64,000 nt of DNA from Nilaparvata lugens (lineage: Eukaryota; Arthropoda; Insecta; Hemiptera; Delphacidae): the NCBI RefSeq assembly GCF_014356525.2, contig NC_052508.1, forward strand, positions 55,810,497 through 55,874,496, read 5' to 3'. Below, one piece after another: positions 11,468-23,060 of this stretch. A model generated the notes under the pieces. That model worked only from the letters and a program-made list of their open reading frames with translations, was not told the origin of the DNA and did not search any database. Each line of letters starts with the position of its first letter. The stretch's first letter is position 1. The translations under genes and the position numbers were made by a program.

Positions 11468-12482
11468 TTACTCATTCAAAAATGATTTTGAAAATACAAT
11501 TTCGGATGTTGGTTTTCAGTTATCTTGATGTCTCTAATTTGGAATGATGAAAGAACTTTCAACTCTGCAAGCTACAGACGCAGTGAGGGTAAAATCTCTT
11601 TTGGTTTTATCATCACTTACGATTTATTCTCATCTCCATGGCAACGCCAAACGACCAATGTGAACCGCTTATCAAAAATGAGGATCACAGAGTTTAATTA
11701 GTGAACAGCTGAAGAGGGAAACATGGAAGAGAGAAGAAGTAGTAGGGAAGGGAAGGGAAAATAGAAGAAGAAGAGAAAAAGAATGACTGCTGGACGTTCC
11801 TGATCCCAAGTGCTAACTGAGGACAAACCAAATCGAAGAGGGAGTTGATTAATATTTATTGCTTTCACACTGCCTCCATGCTTTCTCCTTTCGGCGACTT
11901 GCTTTCTCAGCTTACTGTAAATCATCCCTCGCCTGTCCTCCCCGTCATAAAACACCTCCAAAATCAGAGTCTATAGCTTTCCATCTCAATAACGTAAAAA
12001 ACCGTGAGATATCGAACAGATAAATATATGATTTTCGTTCAGTTATCATAGTAGTCTCATTATGGACTCTAATCACGCTTCAATCATATTTTTTGAACGG
12101 AAAAATGAATTTTGTTGCGGAAATTATTAGCAGGAAAAATTCCAAGCTCAATCCAAATGCAATACTGAACATTCTTGGAATGGCTGTGACTTGAATATCA
12201 AGCATGGAAAGGAAACACTTTCTCGGTGTGGACGCAACTCTAGAATCAAGTACTTCAAGTGTGAATTTGTCAATCACCAGTACTATAATTGAAATAGAAT
12301 ATTTAAATTCTTCTTCTATCCAATGTTCTGTGCAATTTATTTTTCGCCCCACTTAGATGTAATGAGCTGGTTTACGTGTGTCATATGGAGGCCGAAAATG
12401 ATTGTTTTCTGACCAGGCCGGTAAAATTTTTACGGCCCTAGGGCTGTAAAATAACCTTGAAGTCAGCTGATTCTGATTTGAT
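11468..12482. other. Unique DNA, no firm gene
   Basis: The minus-strand ORF 11698-11961 begins with a protein-like first half (MEVFYDGEDRRGMIYSKLRK) but turns into a Phe/Leu/Pro tail dictated by a purine tract, and I recognise no domain. A CCATGGCAACGCC motif at 11636-11648 is a partial X-box. A CCGGTAAAATTTTTACGG inverted motif lies at 12418-12435. Confidence 0.35.
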
Positions 12483-12905
12483 GTGAACGTGTTTACAAAA
12501 TAGTTTATGAAACGGAATCAGTTCATGCTTCTAGAATTGAATAAAGTATTTTGCAATAAGATACTATCATTTTATTTGGATGAATGAAATACAAATAAGA
12601 TATTATAAACTATTCAAATTCAATTTTCAGGGTATAATAGAATCTAACCTCAAACCTCATAGTACTTCGTTTATCACGAAACATGGTGAATAATTTTGGA
12701 ACTACTTGGACAATATCCATGGTGCTGAACGTTTTTACAAATAATTTATGAAACTGAATCAGTTTAATATGATTCTAGAATGGAATAAAGTATTCTGCAA
12801 AAATTTACTATCATTTTATTTGGCTGAATGAAACACAGATAAGATATATATTATAAACTATCCAAATTTGATTTTCAGAGTAGGATAGAACTTCTAACCT
12901 AAACT
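12483..12905 (+). repeat. Diverged tandem duplication, period about 241 bp
   Basis: Two direct copies begin GAACGTGTTTACAAAATAGT (12485) and GAACGTTTTTACAAATAATT (12726). Both continue through a TTCTAGAATTGAATAAAGTA-like phrase and end in AATCTAACCT-type sequence. Scattered substitutions and small indels indicate an old duplication. No coding content. Confidence 0.6.
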
Positions 12906-12909
12906 TCCC

Positions 12910-13464
12910 AAGTCGATGACAACAAGCATTGTTGACGTTGACATTCAGATCGGCCAAATTTCAAGTGTGCTAAAACAGCTTATCAAAAAACTTTTCATTA
13001 TTTTTGTGTATTATTCAATAATATAAAACATTTATAATAATATCATCTTATTGCCATATGAAAGAATAAAAAAGTATAAACTCAACCTCCTACATAATTG
13101 GACATAATCTTTCAGGTTATTTAGACAAATCAGAATGAAAATAAAAATACTTGGACAATTTCCTGATATTCAGATTACCTCAGATTTGCTAGAGCTATGA
13201 CCTTCCACTTTTGCTTTCGGAAGTGCTTAATGAACAATTATTCTCATATTATATAACTCATATTGTATATTTTCCTGTGTGGCAAAAAATAGCGTTCGCA
13301 CCACGGGCAAAAATGTTTTTCCGGCTCTCAATCTTAAAACAGATTCTTGGATAGTCTCATTTTCGGCACCATATTTTTTATTCTGATTGGCCTACGGCCT
13401 CGGACTTGAAAATCGATTTCGAGCCGGAAAAGTCTCATTTTCGGCCCTAGGTGCAAAATATACT
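12910..13464 (+). mobile_element. Dispersed repeat family E, modules 2+3 (copy 2)
   Basis: Shares at least 450 bp with 46869-47325: CCAAATTTCAAGTGTGCTAA, a CTCAACCTCC block, CTAGAGCTATGACCTTCCAC, then the TTCGCACCACGGG module ending GGTGCAAAATATAC. A diverged copy of module 2 also occurs inside the TIR element at 24926-25284. The module order is conserved between the 13 kb and 47 kb copies. No protein is encoded; probably a non-autonomous DNA element. Confidence 0.65.
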
Positions 13465-13578
13465 ATATCGTCATTATTTTGCGATAAAATTTATCTGCGC
13501 TTATAAATGCTGACAAAACAAAACCCGATTTGAATAAAAATACAAATCAAAAACACAAATATGAATCTACTTTCAATT

Positions 13579-14140
13579 AGAATTACCCGATTTTAAATCG
13601 CTATATTTAAAATAAATAAATTATTAAGAAGAAAGGCTTAACACTAAGAAATCGCATACTTAAATACTCACAGAATATTGGAGCTTACGAAAATATTCAT
13701 CATAAATGTTCAATTTGTCCTCCATTGGCTGCACGTACAACATCTAGTCTGTAGCTTAATTCATCCCAAACTGAGCATAAGGTGTCTTCAGTCACTGAGG
13801 CTACAGCCGCTGATATTCGGGTTTTCAGTTCATCAATGTCATGAGGTAAGGGAGGAACGTAAACATGTTGTTTAACATATACCCACAAGAAAAAATCGCA
13901 TGGTGTTATGTGAGGGGACCTAGGAGGCCAAGAGTGTGAAGCTTGGTCTCGCGGTCCTGTACGCCCTATCCAACGTTGAGGCAAGTTATTACATGTCGTC
14001 CATGCAGCCAATGGAGGACAAATTGAACATTTATGATGAATTTTCGTTTTATTTTAGTATGCAATTTGTTAGTGTTAAGACATTCTTCCTAATAATTTAT
14101 TATTCATTTTTAAATATAGATATTTAAAATCGGGTCATTC
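13579..14140. mobile_element. Fold-back Tc1/mariner derivative
   Basis: Left arm 13579-13732 and right arm 14004-14140 are inverted copies of the same transposon 3' end. Each holds the last codons of the transposase (…ANGGQIEHL-stop, minus strand on the left and plus strand on the right), then a shared 3' noncoding stretch and ACCCGATTTTAAAT. The right end continues into TTCTTTTTTGGACATACTGT, like a mariner-type terminus. The left terminus has decayed. The arms flank about 270 bp of transposase coding sequence, so the element carries two 3' ends and no 5' end. Confidence 0.75.
13700..14000 (-). pseudogene. Tc1/mariner-type (DDE) transposase, C-terminal relic
   Basis: About 95 codons encode the end of a DDE-superfamily transposase that would cut and paste its own element. 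LPQRWIGRTGP is followed by a WPPRSPHITPCDFFLW motif. In intact relatives this block reads SPDLTPCDFFLWG and carries the third catalytic Asp (the D of PCDFF, near residue 39 of the open frame). It ends …VRAANGGQIEHL with a TGA at 13700-13702. The first two catalytic Asp, the helix-turn-helix DNA-binding domain and the start are all missing. The nominal Met at 14011 lies in the inverted right arm and is not a native start. The fragment cannot make an active enzyme. Confidence 0.8.
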
Positions 14141-14482
14141 TTTTTTGGACATACTGTACTGAACAATCCATGATGTTGACATTCAATAATCCATGTATCA
14201 AATAATAGAATACACTATTGAGTGTCATAATAATCATATTTATATAGAAATAACAATTTAATTGTACTTATGCTAAGAGATGTTTTGGTATTTCTCCATA
14301 ATTGGAAGAATAAGACGTGGTATTGATAACATCAACAATAATAGAAATAACACACCTCACATCTAGGAAGAAATACTTCAGCTGATTTGCAAAGGCAACT
14401 CAGTCGTCGAAATATCTCCTGTTAAATATAAGTGTTTTTTTCATAGGCGATGTGTTATTTATATACATTTCTACTAATATTA

Positions 14483-14595
14483 TTATTTATTCATTGGATA
14501 GAGTAAACAATACAGCAGTCGGAAAAGAAAAAACAGGCTATTGCCCAAAACCTCTTCAATTTCCTAATTTTGTCTCAAATTGTCCAAATATTATG
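14483..14595 (-). repeat. Dispersed repeat family D (copy 2)
   Basis: Inverse of 18045-18155: GGATAGAGTAAACAATACAG, then an AAACAGGCTATTGCCCAAAA phrase and CTTCAATTTCCTAATTTTGT. The opposite-strand copy ends in an AATAAA-like tail, which suggests a retroposon 3' end. Confidence 0.5.
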
Positions 14596-14605
14596 TAGGT
14601 TATGT

Positions 14606-15525
14606 CCATTTTAACTCTGGAAATTCTAGAAGTTTTTATTTCATTTATATTCTAGAGATATAGCACACTGGTTTTTGAAAACGATCACCACACTACACCA
14701 ATGACATACAGAATCTGATAATTCAATTAGTGGAAGAGCTTATGGTGAGCAGAGCTCATTCGGCCAGTTGTTATTGGCTTGGATGGGCAGAGAAGGCTAA
14801 TAGCAGAGTGATGCAAGTTTAGTGACCATTGCTGGGAGCTGCTGCAGTGCGTTAGAGCGTGAAGGCCACAGGCAGACCGACCAGTTGACTTGGTAATCGG
14901 TTAATATTTCATCTAGTTTGATGACGTTGTAGTTATCCGCACTCTACAAGCTGATAGTACCCACCGGGTAGAACCTGTGTGTTGTGACCGCACCTCTACC
15001 TGGGGTGTCGTTAGCCAACCACTCACTAATAGATTATCGACCAATCAGAGTGCTAATTGCCGCCCGCCGCTTCCGCCACCGCTACCGAAATTTGCCGCCC
15101 GTAATTCTTCCCTGACATTTAATTTGTTCGGCTAGTAAACTGTAATCTGATTGGCCTTGTCGGGGTAAGTGGTCTACACACTGCACCGAGTAAGCAGGAC
15201 AATGAAACGGTTCCGTATAACATAAGTTCTAAAACTATATTGGAAAACCATGTCAAACACCAAATAAACTACGAAACATTTTCAAGGGTAAACATTTTCC
15301 TTCCTGTAAAAAAGTACTGGAACCCGGTTTCTTTGTCAATTAAAGTGGACTGGGAATTTGTAATATTAATCATTCTACACAATTATGTTGAGTGAACATT
15401 TTTAAAACTTATTATGTAAATATTTCCTATTCTAGCTATAATAATGTGAAATATTTCTTCTATGTTCAGTTATAAAGCATCTAAATTTGAAAATCTACTT
15501 TGTGAAAATACTTGAGGACTGAAAA
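14606..15525. other. Unique, locally GC- and CpG-rich DNA; no gene
   Basis: At 14760-15180 the sequence is clearly richer in G+C than its neighbours and holds a CCAAT box (GACCAATCAGAG, about 15039-15050) followed by a CGCCCGCCGCTTCCGCCACC block at 15062-15081. No repeat partner was seen. It could be a regulatory region or an unconserved island; there is no ORF or splice pattern to support a gene. Confidence 0.35.
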
Positions 15526-15690
15526 TTTTGTGAATTGAAGAACCACAAGACTTAACCTATTTCGGACTATGTGTTATCTAAATTTGGGAGAGGAATAGCA
15601 CAAGGTTACCTTATTTTTCCTCTCCCTATCATTTTGATAATGTACTTATTGTATAAATGAATAAAGAATAAAATGAATACAAATCGTCAC
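15526..15690 (+). mobile_element. Retroposon 3' end, family C (copy 1)
   Basis: Matches 30591-30750 in the same orientation: ACCTATTTCGGACTATGTG, then GGGAGAGGAATAGCACAAGG, CTCCCTATCATTTTGATAAT, and a tail with AATAAAGAATAAAATGAAT. Two copies, each with an AATAAA tail, indicate a non-LTR element 3' end or SINE. Confidence 0.65.
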
Positions 15691-15992
15691 TTGCTAGTGC
15701 ATGAATGTTGTGGTGCAGTAAACAGTGTTATGACTTGTATAAATATAAATATACCATCAAAAAGATTCAATCTTCCTATTCCCCGTATTCCCGAATACGT
15801 ATAGTCACTAAAAGTCATTGATATAATTAGGTATTTGGGAAAGAGTCAACTCGCTTTAGCTTTGGTAAAGAATACAAAATGATTATGCTCTTGGGTTCAT
15901 TCCATCTTAAAATAGCTCATACATAAAATATAAATATTTGGACTATCCGAAAAATATAATATTAAAATCCAATTTCATAGGCTCACTCACTT

Positions 15993-16254
15993 CGAATATT
16001 CTTTCCGAAGAATGGACATTGATATGTCCAAAGCTCCGCCAATTTATATAGATGCTTAGCAATATTATCCATTTTGTCTATAGTCATTACAAATTGCTTT
16101 TTTTAATATCATATACAGCTTAATAATTATTTCATTAGTTTATATTTTGTAAATTCATCTAAGATTTTGCTGTATTGTAAGCTATTGTATATAAGTGTAT
16201 AAGCCAGTATATATTTTAATCTACATAAATAAGGTACTCAATCAATCAATCACT
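15993..16254 (+). mobile_element. Retroposon 3' end, family A (copy 2)
   Basis: Plus-strand copy: TCCGAAGAATGGACATTGAT, then CAAAGCTCCGCCAATTTATA, an AT-rich body, TTGCTGTATTGTAAGCTATT, and a tail of CTCAATCAATCAATC. Same block order as 48137-48396. The tail is a (ATCA)n run. Confidence 0.75.
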
Positions 16255-17647
16255 TTTGTGATCAATTGTGGTTCTCTAGTGATGTAGTTGAATTTTGACA
16301 TTATATAGATAATTTTTCTTATGTTTACTCTTATCTGTTGCTCCATTTCATATATCGTTTGTGCTGTTTTGAAGCAGGCTAAATGAGTCTGTGTTCCAAT
16401 TCTGCGAGAAGTGGAGAAATATGGTGAGAAAATAGTTAAGAGCATCATGAGTAACGTCATTCCCTGCCTCACCTCAACCTCCAAGGATCATTCACAGTTC
16501 CATACACAATCATTCGAGTTAACACTAGTGCACAGTAAGGGACTGCTAATGCACTCTATCTTTACATTCAACACCTGACTCAGGGGGAAATCTATCTATC
16601 CGTCTGATAACCGGGGCTGATTGTTTCGGAGTAGAGAAAGCGATTAAAAAAGCTCACTGCAAAGCTATTCAGCAGAGCGGTGATTCTGCTGTGTTGGGCG
16701 CGTTTCCAGCGACGCTTTGTATTGAATGGGATCGCGTTTAAAAATGCAGGATGGGTAGTGAGGAGAGGAAGGGGGTGAACACTGTTATGTGGGGGTTGTA
16801 GCTCGAGGGGGATGAGTGGGCGAGTCTATTTGATCCCTCACTATGTTTTAGTTTTGAAAGAAAGCTAGAATGAAATGAACGAGAGATAACTGAGTATTTG
16901 GTTGATTGGCTTCGTCGGAAAACGCCGGCGGAATTTTCATTGTCAACTCTTCATATTATTAATCAAGTGGAAGTCATTACTTAGCTCGGCCGCGTGTTTT
17001 CCTATCCTGGCCGACGACGCAAAGATAAATTGTTCTCTGTGGTCGTAGCTGCCAGTTGATGTTTAATGTCTCTCGGGTACTGATGCACACAGCTCAACCC
17101 CCACTGCACCCCGCGGGCAATCACCCACCACTCCCAACTTGTAATAGAATTTCTGACTGTTTCGTTTATGTTGGAACGATAGACTGGGCCGGCCCAATTA
17201 ATTCAACCTGAAACATTCACAAAATCTGAAACCACATTCGAATATAACATACAAACAAGCTCTCGCGACCTCATTGGTTCAACTTCAGTTTGATATTGGA
17301 GTGACATTGTGTCATTATTCAAATTGCGCTGTTGAGATTGTTAGGGAATGTAGGTCAGTACTAATGACGAAGCATTTGGTGACTGTTCATCATTATGAAC
17401 GTTATTTCAAAATATTATTGATGGGGTGCAGGACGTATTACTTGTTTGCTGATAGTGATGTGGTAGGTCACTGATATCATATTCTCGCCAGTCAAGCCAC
17501 ATCTATTATAGTCTAATTTATATCCCAGTTTTTCCACCATCCACCATTTCATCTATTATAATATCAAAAAATAGTCCGCGATATCCACTGAATAGTTCTT
17601 AAATAGAGTGAACAGAGAGAGTTCGGGGTTTTTGGGATTGTTTAATT
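16255..17647. other. Unique DNA, moderately GC-rich; no gene
   Basis: The interval 16540-17120 is unlike the surrounding AT-rich DNA: CpG is frequent and no repeat partner exists in the window. It includes GATA-type sites (AAAGATAAAT near 17022) and TTTAAAAATG near 16737. It looks like single-copy sequence that might be regulatory. The ORFs at 16242-16484 and 17274-17474 have no family resemblance. Confidence 0.35.
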
Positions 17648-17706
17648 CTTAGAGAGGACCCAGAGTCCTAACTGCGCCCTTAATAAAGACAATTATTCAA
17701 TTCAAT
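17648..17706 (+). repeat. Retroposon tail, family B fragment
   Basis: GACCCAGAGTCCTAACTGCG, then CCCTTAATAAAGACAATTAT and a (AATTC)n-like tail. It matches the complement of the tails at 38076-38160 and 39117-39195 (GGACTCCTGGTCCTC, then CCGCCCTAATAAAGCC when read on the minus strand). Confidence 0.6.
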
Positions 17707-18044
17707 TCTGTGCTCCTACTGTATAGTTGAGTTTTAGCTATAGTTTTACCTGGCAGTAGGCTATATTGTCATTTGTGATAAAGAATCAATAGGCTACTAG
17801 TACTGTGAATTTTTATATACAACAGCTGTTGTCTTGGTGAACGTGATATTTTCGAGCTCAAAATTTATGTGTTTTCACAGAGTAAAAATTATTATTGTGA
17901 ATTTGAAGTTTGTTTCATGTTTTTACGAAAGTTTTATTATCAATCTATCTAAATTTAAAATAGTTTGTTATCTGATCTGTATATTGAGATTGATGATTCA
18001 GTGTATAAATTTAAATAGACTAAATAAATAATATTTTGAGAATT

Positions 18045-18155
18045 TAAGACAAAATTAAGAAATTGAAGAATTTTTGGGCAATAGCCTGTTTTTTCTTTTC
18101 TGACTATTGTATTGTTTGCTCTATCCAATAAGTAAATAAATTAATAAATTTCATT
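18045..18155 (+). repeat. Dispersed repeat family D (copy 3), retroposon-like tail
   Basis: TGGGCAATAGCCTGTTTTTT, then TTTGCTCTATCCAATAAGTA, ending in AAATAAATTAATAAATTTC. The terminal AATAAA-rich segment suggests this is the transcribed 3' end of the family. Confidence 0.5.
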
Positions 18156-19564
18156 AGGATGTATGGTTCAAAAATTGTCAGAGATGGAATTCCAGTGCGA
18201 TTATTAGAACGACAACACATTAGATCTCTGTTCTCAAGCTTTATAGGATGGTTATAGTACCTCATAACCGAGCTAACTTCCATCTTATCGATAGTCTTTG
18301 AACGATAATCTTCACCTTGAATTTGTAACTAGTTTGAATATCTAGTAATATTACACAGGTTGAATAATTTATTGCGATAGATAAATCAAATTCATAATAG
18401 GAGAAGTTTACTTGTTCCAGACTGGATGAAGAGGTCGATGTTTCTGAGGCTCAACGCTGTTGCTGAGGAAATTAAGAGAGGCACGGTGAGATAGCTTCAT
18501 CGTTTTCAACTGCGTTGTAATTAATTCTAACCAAAATTGAGAATCTCTTATTTTGTAAGGCGGTTATACTCGCGAGAGAAACTTAGAAGACAATTTCGTG
18601 AATTTAATCATTTATGCCTTGTGGTCTTCCTGAGGTTATTCTACTCTCGGAGGTGTTTCAATTATTATGGAGTAATTAAATTGTGTAGCACAATAACTGT
18701 ATAAAGATACGACTGAGCTAATGCTGAATAAAACATCTCTATTAAGTTTTAATATAATTCAAACTTACAATAATTGTAAAGATTCCAAGCTTCAGAGAGA
18801 AGGCACAGGTATCCTATCTCTGCATCCTTCTCTGTCTGTAGAACATGACTATTGATACCAATCGGAATTTCATCTTCTATTGATACAAGTAAAATCATGG
18901 ATATGTGCAACTCCTGTATCTTCACATATTTGTTAATATTTTAATGCTCTGCTTTGGTACGAGTGATGAACATTTTCTTAATCAATTCAGGTCTCTATGA
19001 ATGGATTCTGGGTTATATTCTATTGCCGATAATTTGTATTCATTCCATTTCGTCATAGTAGTTATCTTTTGAATAAACAATTTCATCTCCAATATTCAGG
19101 CTTAGAAGACGAATTTTCCTCGTCTGGTGGATGTTACGAAAATGTGAAGTACAGATTAGAAAATTATAATTTCAAAACTTTGATTTCGATACATAATTTC
19201 AAATTTCAAATTAATGGTGAAACCCGCACATAGATATGTTGACATGACCAACTATATGATTTTATTCAAGATAGATAATTTTTTTATTTAAATTTAAGTA
19301 CCTATATAAAAATTTTCAAATTTAATCATTATTAAAAACGTTTTAAGTGATTAGTGAGTGTTATTTTGTTATCTGGTTTGTAAAAAATCTAAATTGACTG
19401 TAAATTGGACTTAAATTCAAAAGTGTATTGAACATAACCTACTTTTTGGACTACCGTATTTATAGTGTATACCAAAGATTTTGAAGAGATAATGTCTTCA
19501 AGGTCTTTGGTGTATACATAAAAATTCGGGGCACTGCCTGTTGGTCCTTCCCCAATCAATTGGA
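18156..19564. other. AT-rich DNA, no gene
   Basis: Nothing recognised on either strand. Short AT-rich ORFs only. Confidence 0.4.
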
Positions 19565-19651
19565 AGAATTTTGTTCTGTGTATCAATAAATAAATAAATA
19601 CATATAAACCATGCTCTTATACTCCAGAGCGAAGCTCGGTGCCCCGATATT
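19565..19651 (+). mobile_element. Helitron-like element, 3' end fragment
   Basis: Ends with a hairpin (GAGCGAAGCTC) followed by GGTGCCCCGATA and T. The minus strand of 48589-48955 has the same terminus. The upstream phrase GTTCTGTGTATCAATAAATA also matches. Only the 3' end is recognisable here. Confidence 0.5.
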
Positions 19652-21260
19652 ATATACAATATAATAAATTCTCAGATAATATAATGATAGTTAATTGATC
19701 CCATACACCAATAATATAGGAACGGGTAAAAATTTTGATGATTGAGACTGGATAAATTGTGATTTATTTATTCAGAGTATGGCAGATACACAGCAAATAT
19801 ATAGCTCATGAGTCTCAAATGCCTAGATATACACTGTATATTTCCAAAATCTTTGAGATGTTGTGTAGTTTTTTGTCGGTCAGGAGAACATAAGTTTGTC
19901 TGACTGCCATCGTTTGCTAGTCCATTTAGCGTACCCAATGTGCACCAAAATTTAAAATTCTTAATCTTGTATCAATCATAACACATTGTACTGGCCAATT
20001 TGATTGTAGATTGTAGGGTTCTTCAGAATTGTAGCTTCAAAAATCAGTCAACATCGTTGTAATCATATTATTCACAACCTATTCCATTCCATTTATTTAT
20101 TAAAGCTGAGTTGAGAGCAAATATGATACCTCTGGAGCATTAGTCTCAGCTTTCACTTGGGATCCCAGAATGGTGGAGCCGTGCAGCGACAAAGTAATGT
20201 GTCAATAATTAACATTGCTCGATAAACTTAAGCGCAAATCGCGCATTAACTAACTGTAGTTAAGAGCTACTTGGAGCCCTCCGGCAAAATGCCTCCTGCA
20301 TAATATAACAGCTTCCCTTCAGAGTCTACAGGGTTGTTACTTACTATTTAATGTGACTCTTGTCGTAAATATGGCACAGCGATTTTGATGATGTGACTTT
20401 TCATCGCTGCCATCATCTTCATCATCATTATTTGCTGAGGATCCAAAGCAGAGAAGCTAGCAACATTGCAGGTAAGTTGCAGAAGTGATTCGTTATAATA
20501 GATTCAAGCCACTCTAAGGAATGTGAACTTCAAACTGGTGTCGATTTCAGAGTATCAAGAGGAGTCTAAGCATTCCTTCCCATCAAACCGGCATTGTATA
20601 AGCTCAAGCTCAAGCTCATAAACGTATATTATAAATTCCGACTCCTAAGCTTTATTTTCAACAAATTACATCATTGAAATTTCGATTATAAAGTTTAATT
20701 TTCTGCAGCTGCAACACCTACAATGACTGTCAATGATTGTATTCAGAGACTCTTATTTACTATCATTTAATAATAATAATAATAGTAACAATAAAAATAA
20801 TAAATATTCAAATACTTTATAATTTAATATTTATTTGATTCACTCTAATTTAATTATTATTCTACTTTATAATCTTAATCACCTCAATCTGAGAATCTAA
20901 GTAGAGAATAAGTTCTCATAATCCTGGTGATACTTCTTCATTCCTTTTTCATCACTTGAACAATGACTGACATGGAGAGAGGTTAACCAAGCGGTTAACC
21001 AAGATGCACTGTCCGTAATCAAATGAGATTCTTGAAAGGGGTGTACTTCAACCCCTTCAAGGATTACTAATTATTGGTTTAAGTGAATGATCGATGCAAT
21101 AATAGACTGAACATATCCTACAACTGTTTTTTTTTGTAATCCGACAGTATTGAAATTCAATTTTAAGAATTAGGTTGAATGAAGTATTATTTATAACAGA
21201 ATAAGTCTGTTGAGAGAAAAGTCTTTTCCAAATCATCACTGCTCAAGTCATATTAAAAGA
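19652..21260. other. Unique DNA, possible noncoding conserved segment, no gene
   Basis: Mostly AT-rich. The block 20150-20310 is less AT-rich, has no repeat partner and contains AATAATTAACATTG (a TAATTA homeodomain-type core) and CGCAAATCGCGCATTAAC. A short AAGCTCAAGCTC tandem is at 20598-20615 and an (AAT)n-like microsatellite at 20765-20812. No coding frame stands out. Confidence 0.35.
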
Positions 21261-21330
21261 CCCGAAATTGATAATGTGTAACCTGAAAACTCTGACACCT
21301 GTCCTGAGCCAGCCAGATCACTCAGTAATA
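21261..21330 (+). mobile_element. tRNA-type SINE, 3' end fragment
   Basis: CTGAAAACTCTGACACCTGT, then CCTGAGCCAGCCAGATCACT and an (ATA)n-like tail. It is the inverse of 49962-50040, where the same phrases belong to a longer SINE copy with a tRNA-type B-box. Only about 70 bp of the 3' end is kept. Confidence 0.65.
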
Positions 21331-21430
21331 ATTCTTTATGATTCATTCAATGTGGATTCAAGATTAAGAAACATGATAATCATTTTGCAACTTTCAGTAT
21401 GTCTCTAGAAATAATCTCAGGGAAGAGGGT

Positions 21431-21703
21431 GTTTTTTTGTGTAGTTGAGAAGTTGATATTGTGGTAATTATTCATATTGGATGGAAAAGACTAAGAAATT
21501 GTCAAAAAACCACTGATTTATTGATAATTAGAAATACCGGTTTCGGTTATTACACCATTGTCAATCTCTGATAAACTGGACAATCTCTGTTTTAAATTTA
21601 ATCTCTGTTTATCAGATTGACAATGGTGTAATAACCGAAACCGGTCTTTCTAATTATCAATAAATCAGTGATTTTATGACAATTTCCTTAGTCTTTTCCA
21701 TTC
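21431..21703 (+). mobile_element. Fold-back retroelement end (Penelope-like candidate), copy 1
   Basis: A 46-50 bp lead (GTGTAGTTGAGAAGTTGATA…) precedes a near-perfect palindrome, 21481-21703, with arms of about 92 bp. Each arm holds GACAATGGTGTAATAACCGA then AACCGG. GGT-loop-ACC followed directly by GAAAC matches stem II and the downstream core of a hammerhead ribozyme. Such motifs are known in the terminal repeats of Penelope-like retroelements. The CUGAUGA strand is degenerate, so self-cleavage is unlikely. The minus-strand copy is 54351-54586. Confidence 0.55.
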
Positions 21704-22439
21704 AAGAAGAGGGTGTTCATGAACCCCTTATATTCTCGAAGCTTGATTAAATTACTTCTCTCTCAATATAGTATGACCAACCAAAACGCACCAATGAAAT
21801 CAAACCCTGTTATTCAACGATTCTACAACATTATTCTATTGAGATTGTTACTGACAACAGAGAGAGTTGAAACCAAATTCGTAGCTCTCTAACATCAGAC
21901 ACAGTTTCACCTTTGATTCTAGTAATGTGTGGGAATATTATTATTTGAGTAGCACTGGTAAGTTTAACAAGGTTAGCTGATCAACTATATATACTCTTCG
22001 GTGAACTCTGAACTTATCGTTGTTGGGTTCTACTAATGTGTTACAATATACTCTTTGGTAAACTTCAACTAATCCTAGTTGGGGTCTAGTAATGTGTGTG
22101 ATAATAATTATCAGTTGAATAACAATAAGTTTAACAAGGTTAGTTGAACAGCAATATACTCTTTGGTAAACTGTGAACCTATCGTAGTGCGCGTGGCGTT
22201 GGAGTAAGTAGCGGTGTCGGCAGCAGTCAAAGAGTCTTTGATGTTGTGCCGAATTTCGCCTTGGCTGGGGTCAGACACGCTGTGCCGTCAGCTTTGAATA
22301 TCTGCGCTATCTCTAATGTATTTTGCAATTAGGTTTTCGTGTTCAATGAGTTTTGTGCTACGATTATCGGTTTTCGAGGCCAACGTGCGGTGTGAGGGGG
22401 TGGCAGGGGGTTTCTGTCGTTGCGGTTGTGCCGTGGTAC
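21704..22439. other. Unique DNA, no gene
   Basis: Three partial repeats of a phrase like ACAATATACTCTTTGGTAAA occur at about 21986-22005, 22044-22063 and 22152-22171, each near TCTAGTAATGTGT or GTTTAACAAGGTTAG sequences; these suggest a degraded tandem array of about 60-170 bp. No ORF of interest. Confidence 0.4.
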
Positions 22440-23060
22440 GCGGGAGAGGATGGGAGAAAGAGTGGGAAGAGGTGAGGGAGGTGAAAGAGGTAGTGGAGGG
22501 TGGGGTGAGGAGGAGTTGGTGAAGGAGAAGAACGAAGAGGAGGTGGATGAGGAGAGGGAGTAGTAGGAGGAGGATGATGATGAGGGGGTGTAGTAGGAGG
22601 AGGTGGAAAAGATGAAGTCGGAAGAGGAGGAGGCAATGGTGGAAGAGGTGTTGTGGGAGTAGGAGGAGAAGGAGGAGTAGGAGGATGAGAAGGTGGAGGA
22701 GTAGGAGGATGAGAGTCAGAAGAGAAGATGTAGATGGTGGAGCAGGTCTGGGATGATAAGAGGAGAGAAAAAGGAAGGGGCAGTATAGGAAGAAAGGGCG
22801 TTGAAGAGTATAAAAGGGTGGGAAGGAAGAAAAAAGGATGTGGAAGTGGCGAAGGAGGGTGGGGGAGGATGAACAGGAGGAGGGGGATTAGGGAGAGGAG
22901 GAGGACGTACTGGTGGAAAAAGGGGTGGAAAAAGGATGAGTAGGTTGTAGAGCGGGGGGAGGGAGCGGTAGCGGTTCGGTTGTATTACTGAGCAGAAAGG
23001 AGTCAGAGAATTTGAAATTTGAAGTGATAGAATATTTGTTGAGAAGGGAAACATGAGAAT
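22440..23060. repeat. Polypurine tract, GGA-rich part
   Basis: Plus strand is almost continuous A+G, dominated by GAGGAGG and GGTGGAGG words. Minus-strand Pro/Ser-rich frames (22364-22636, 22716-23054) and the plus-strand Gly/Arg/Lys frame (22734-22943) are by-products of this composition and are not called as genes. Confidence 0.8.

Noticed and set aside
11698..11961. Host exon with a protein-like first half.
   Set aside because: Second half is dictated by a purine tract and no splice site separates the two halves convincingly.
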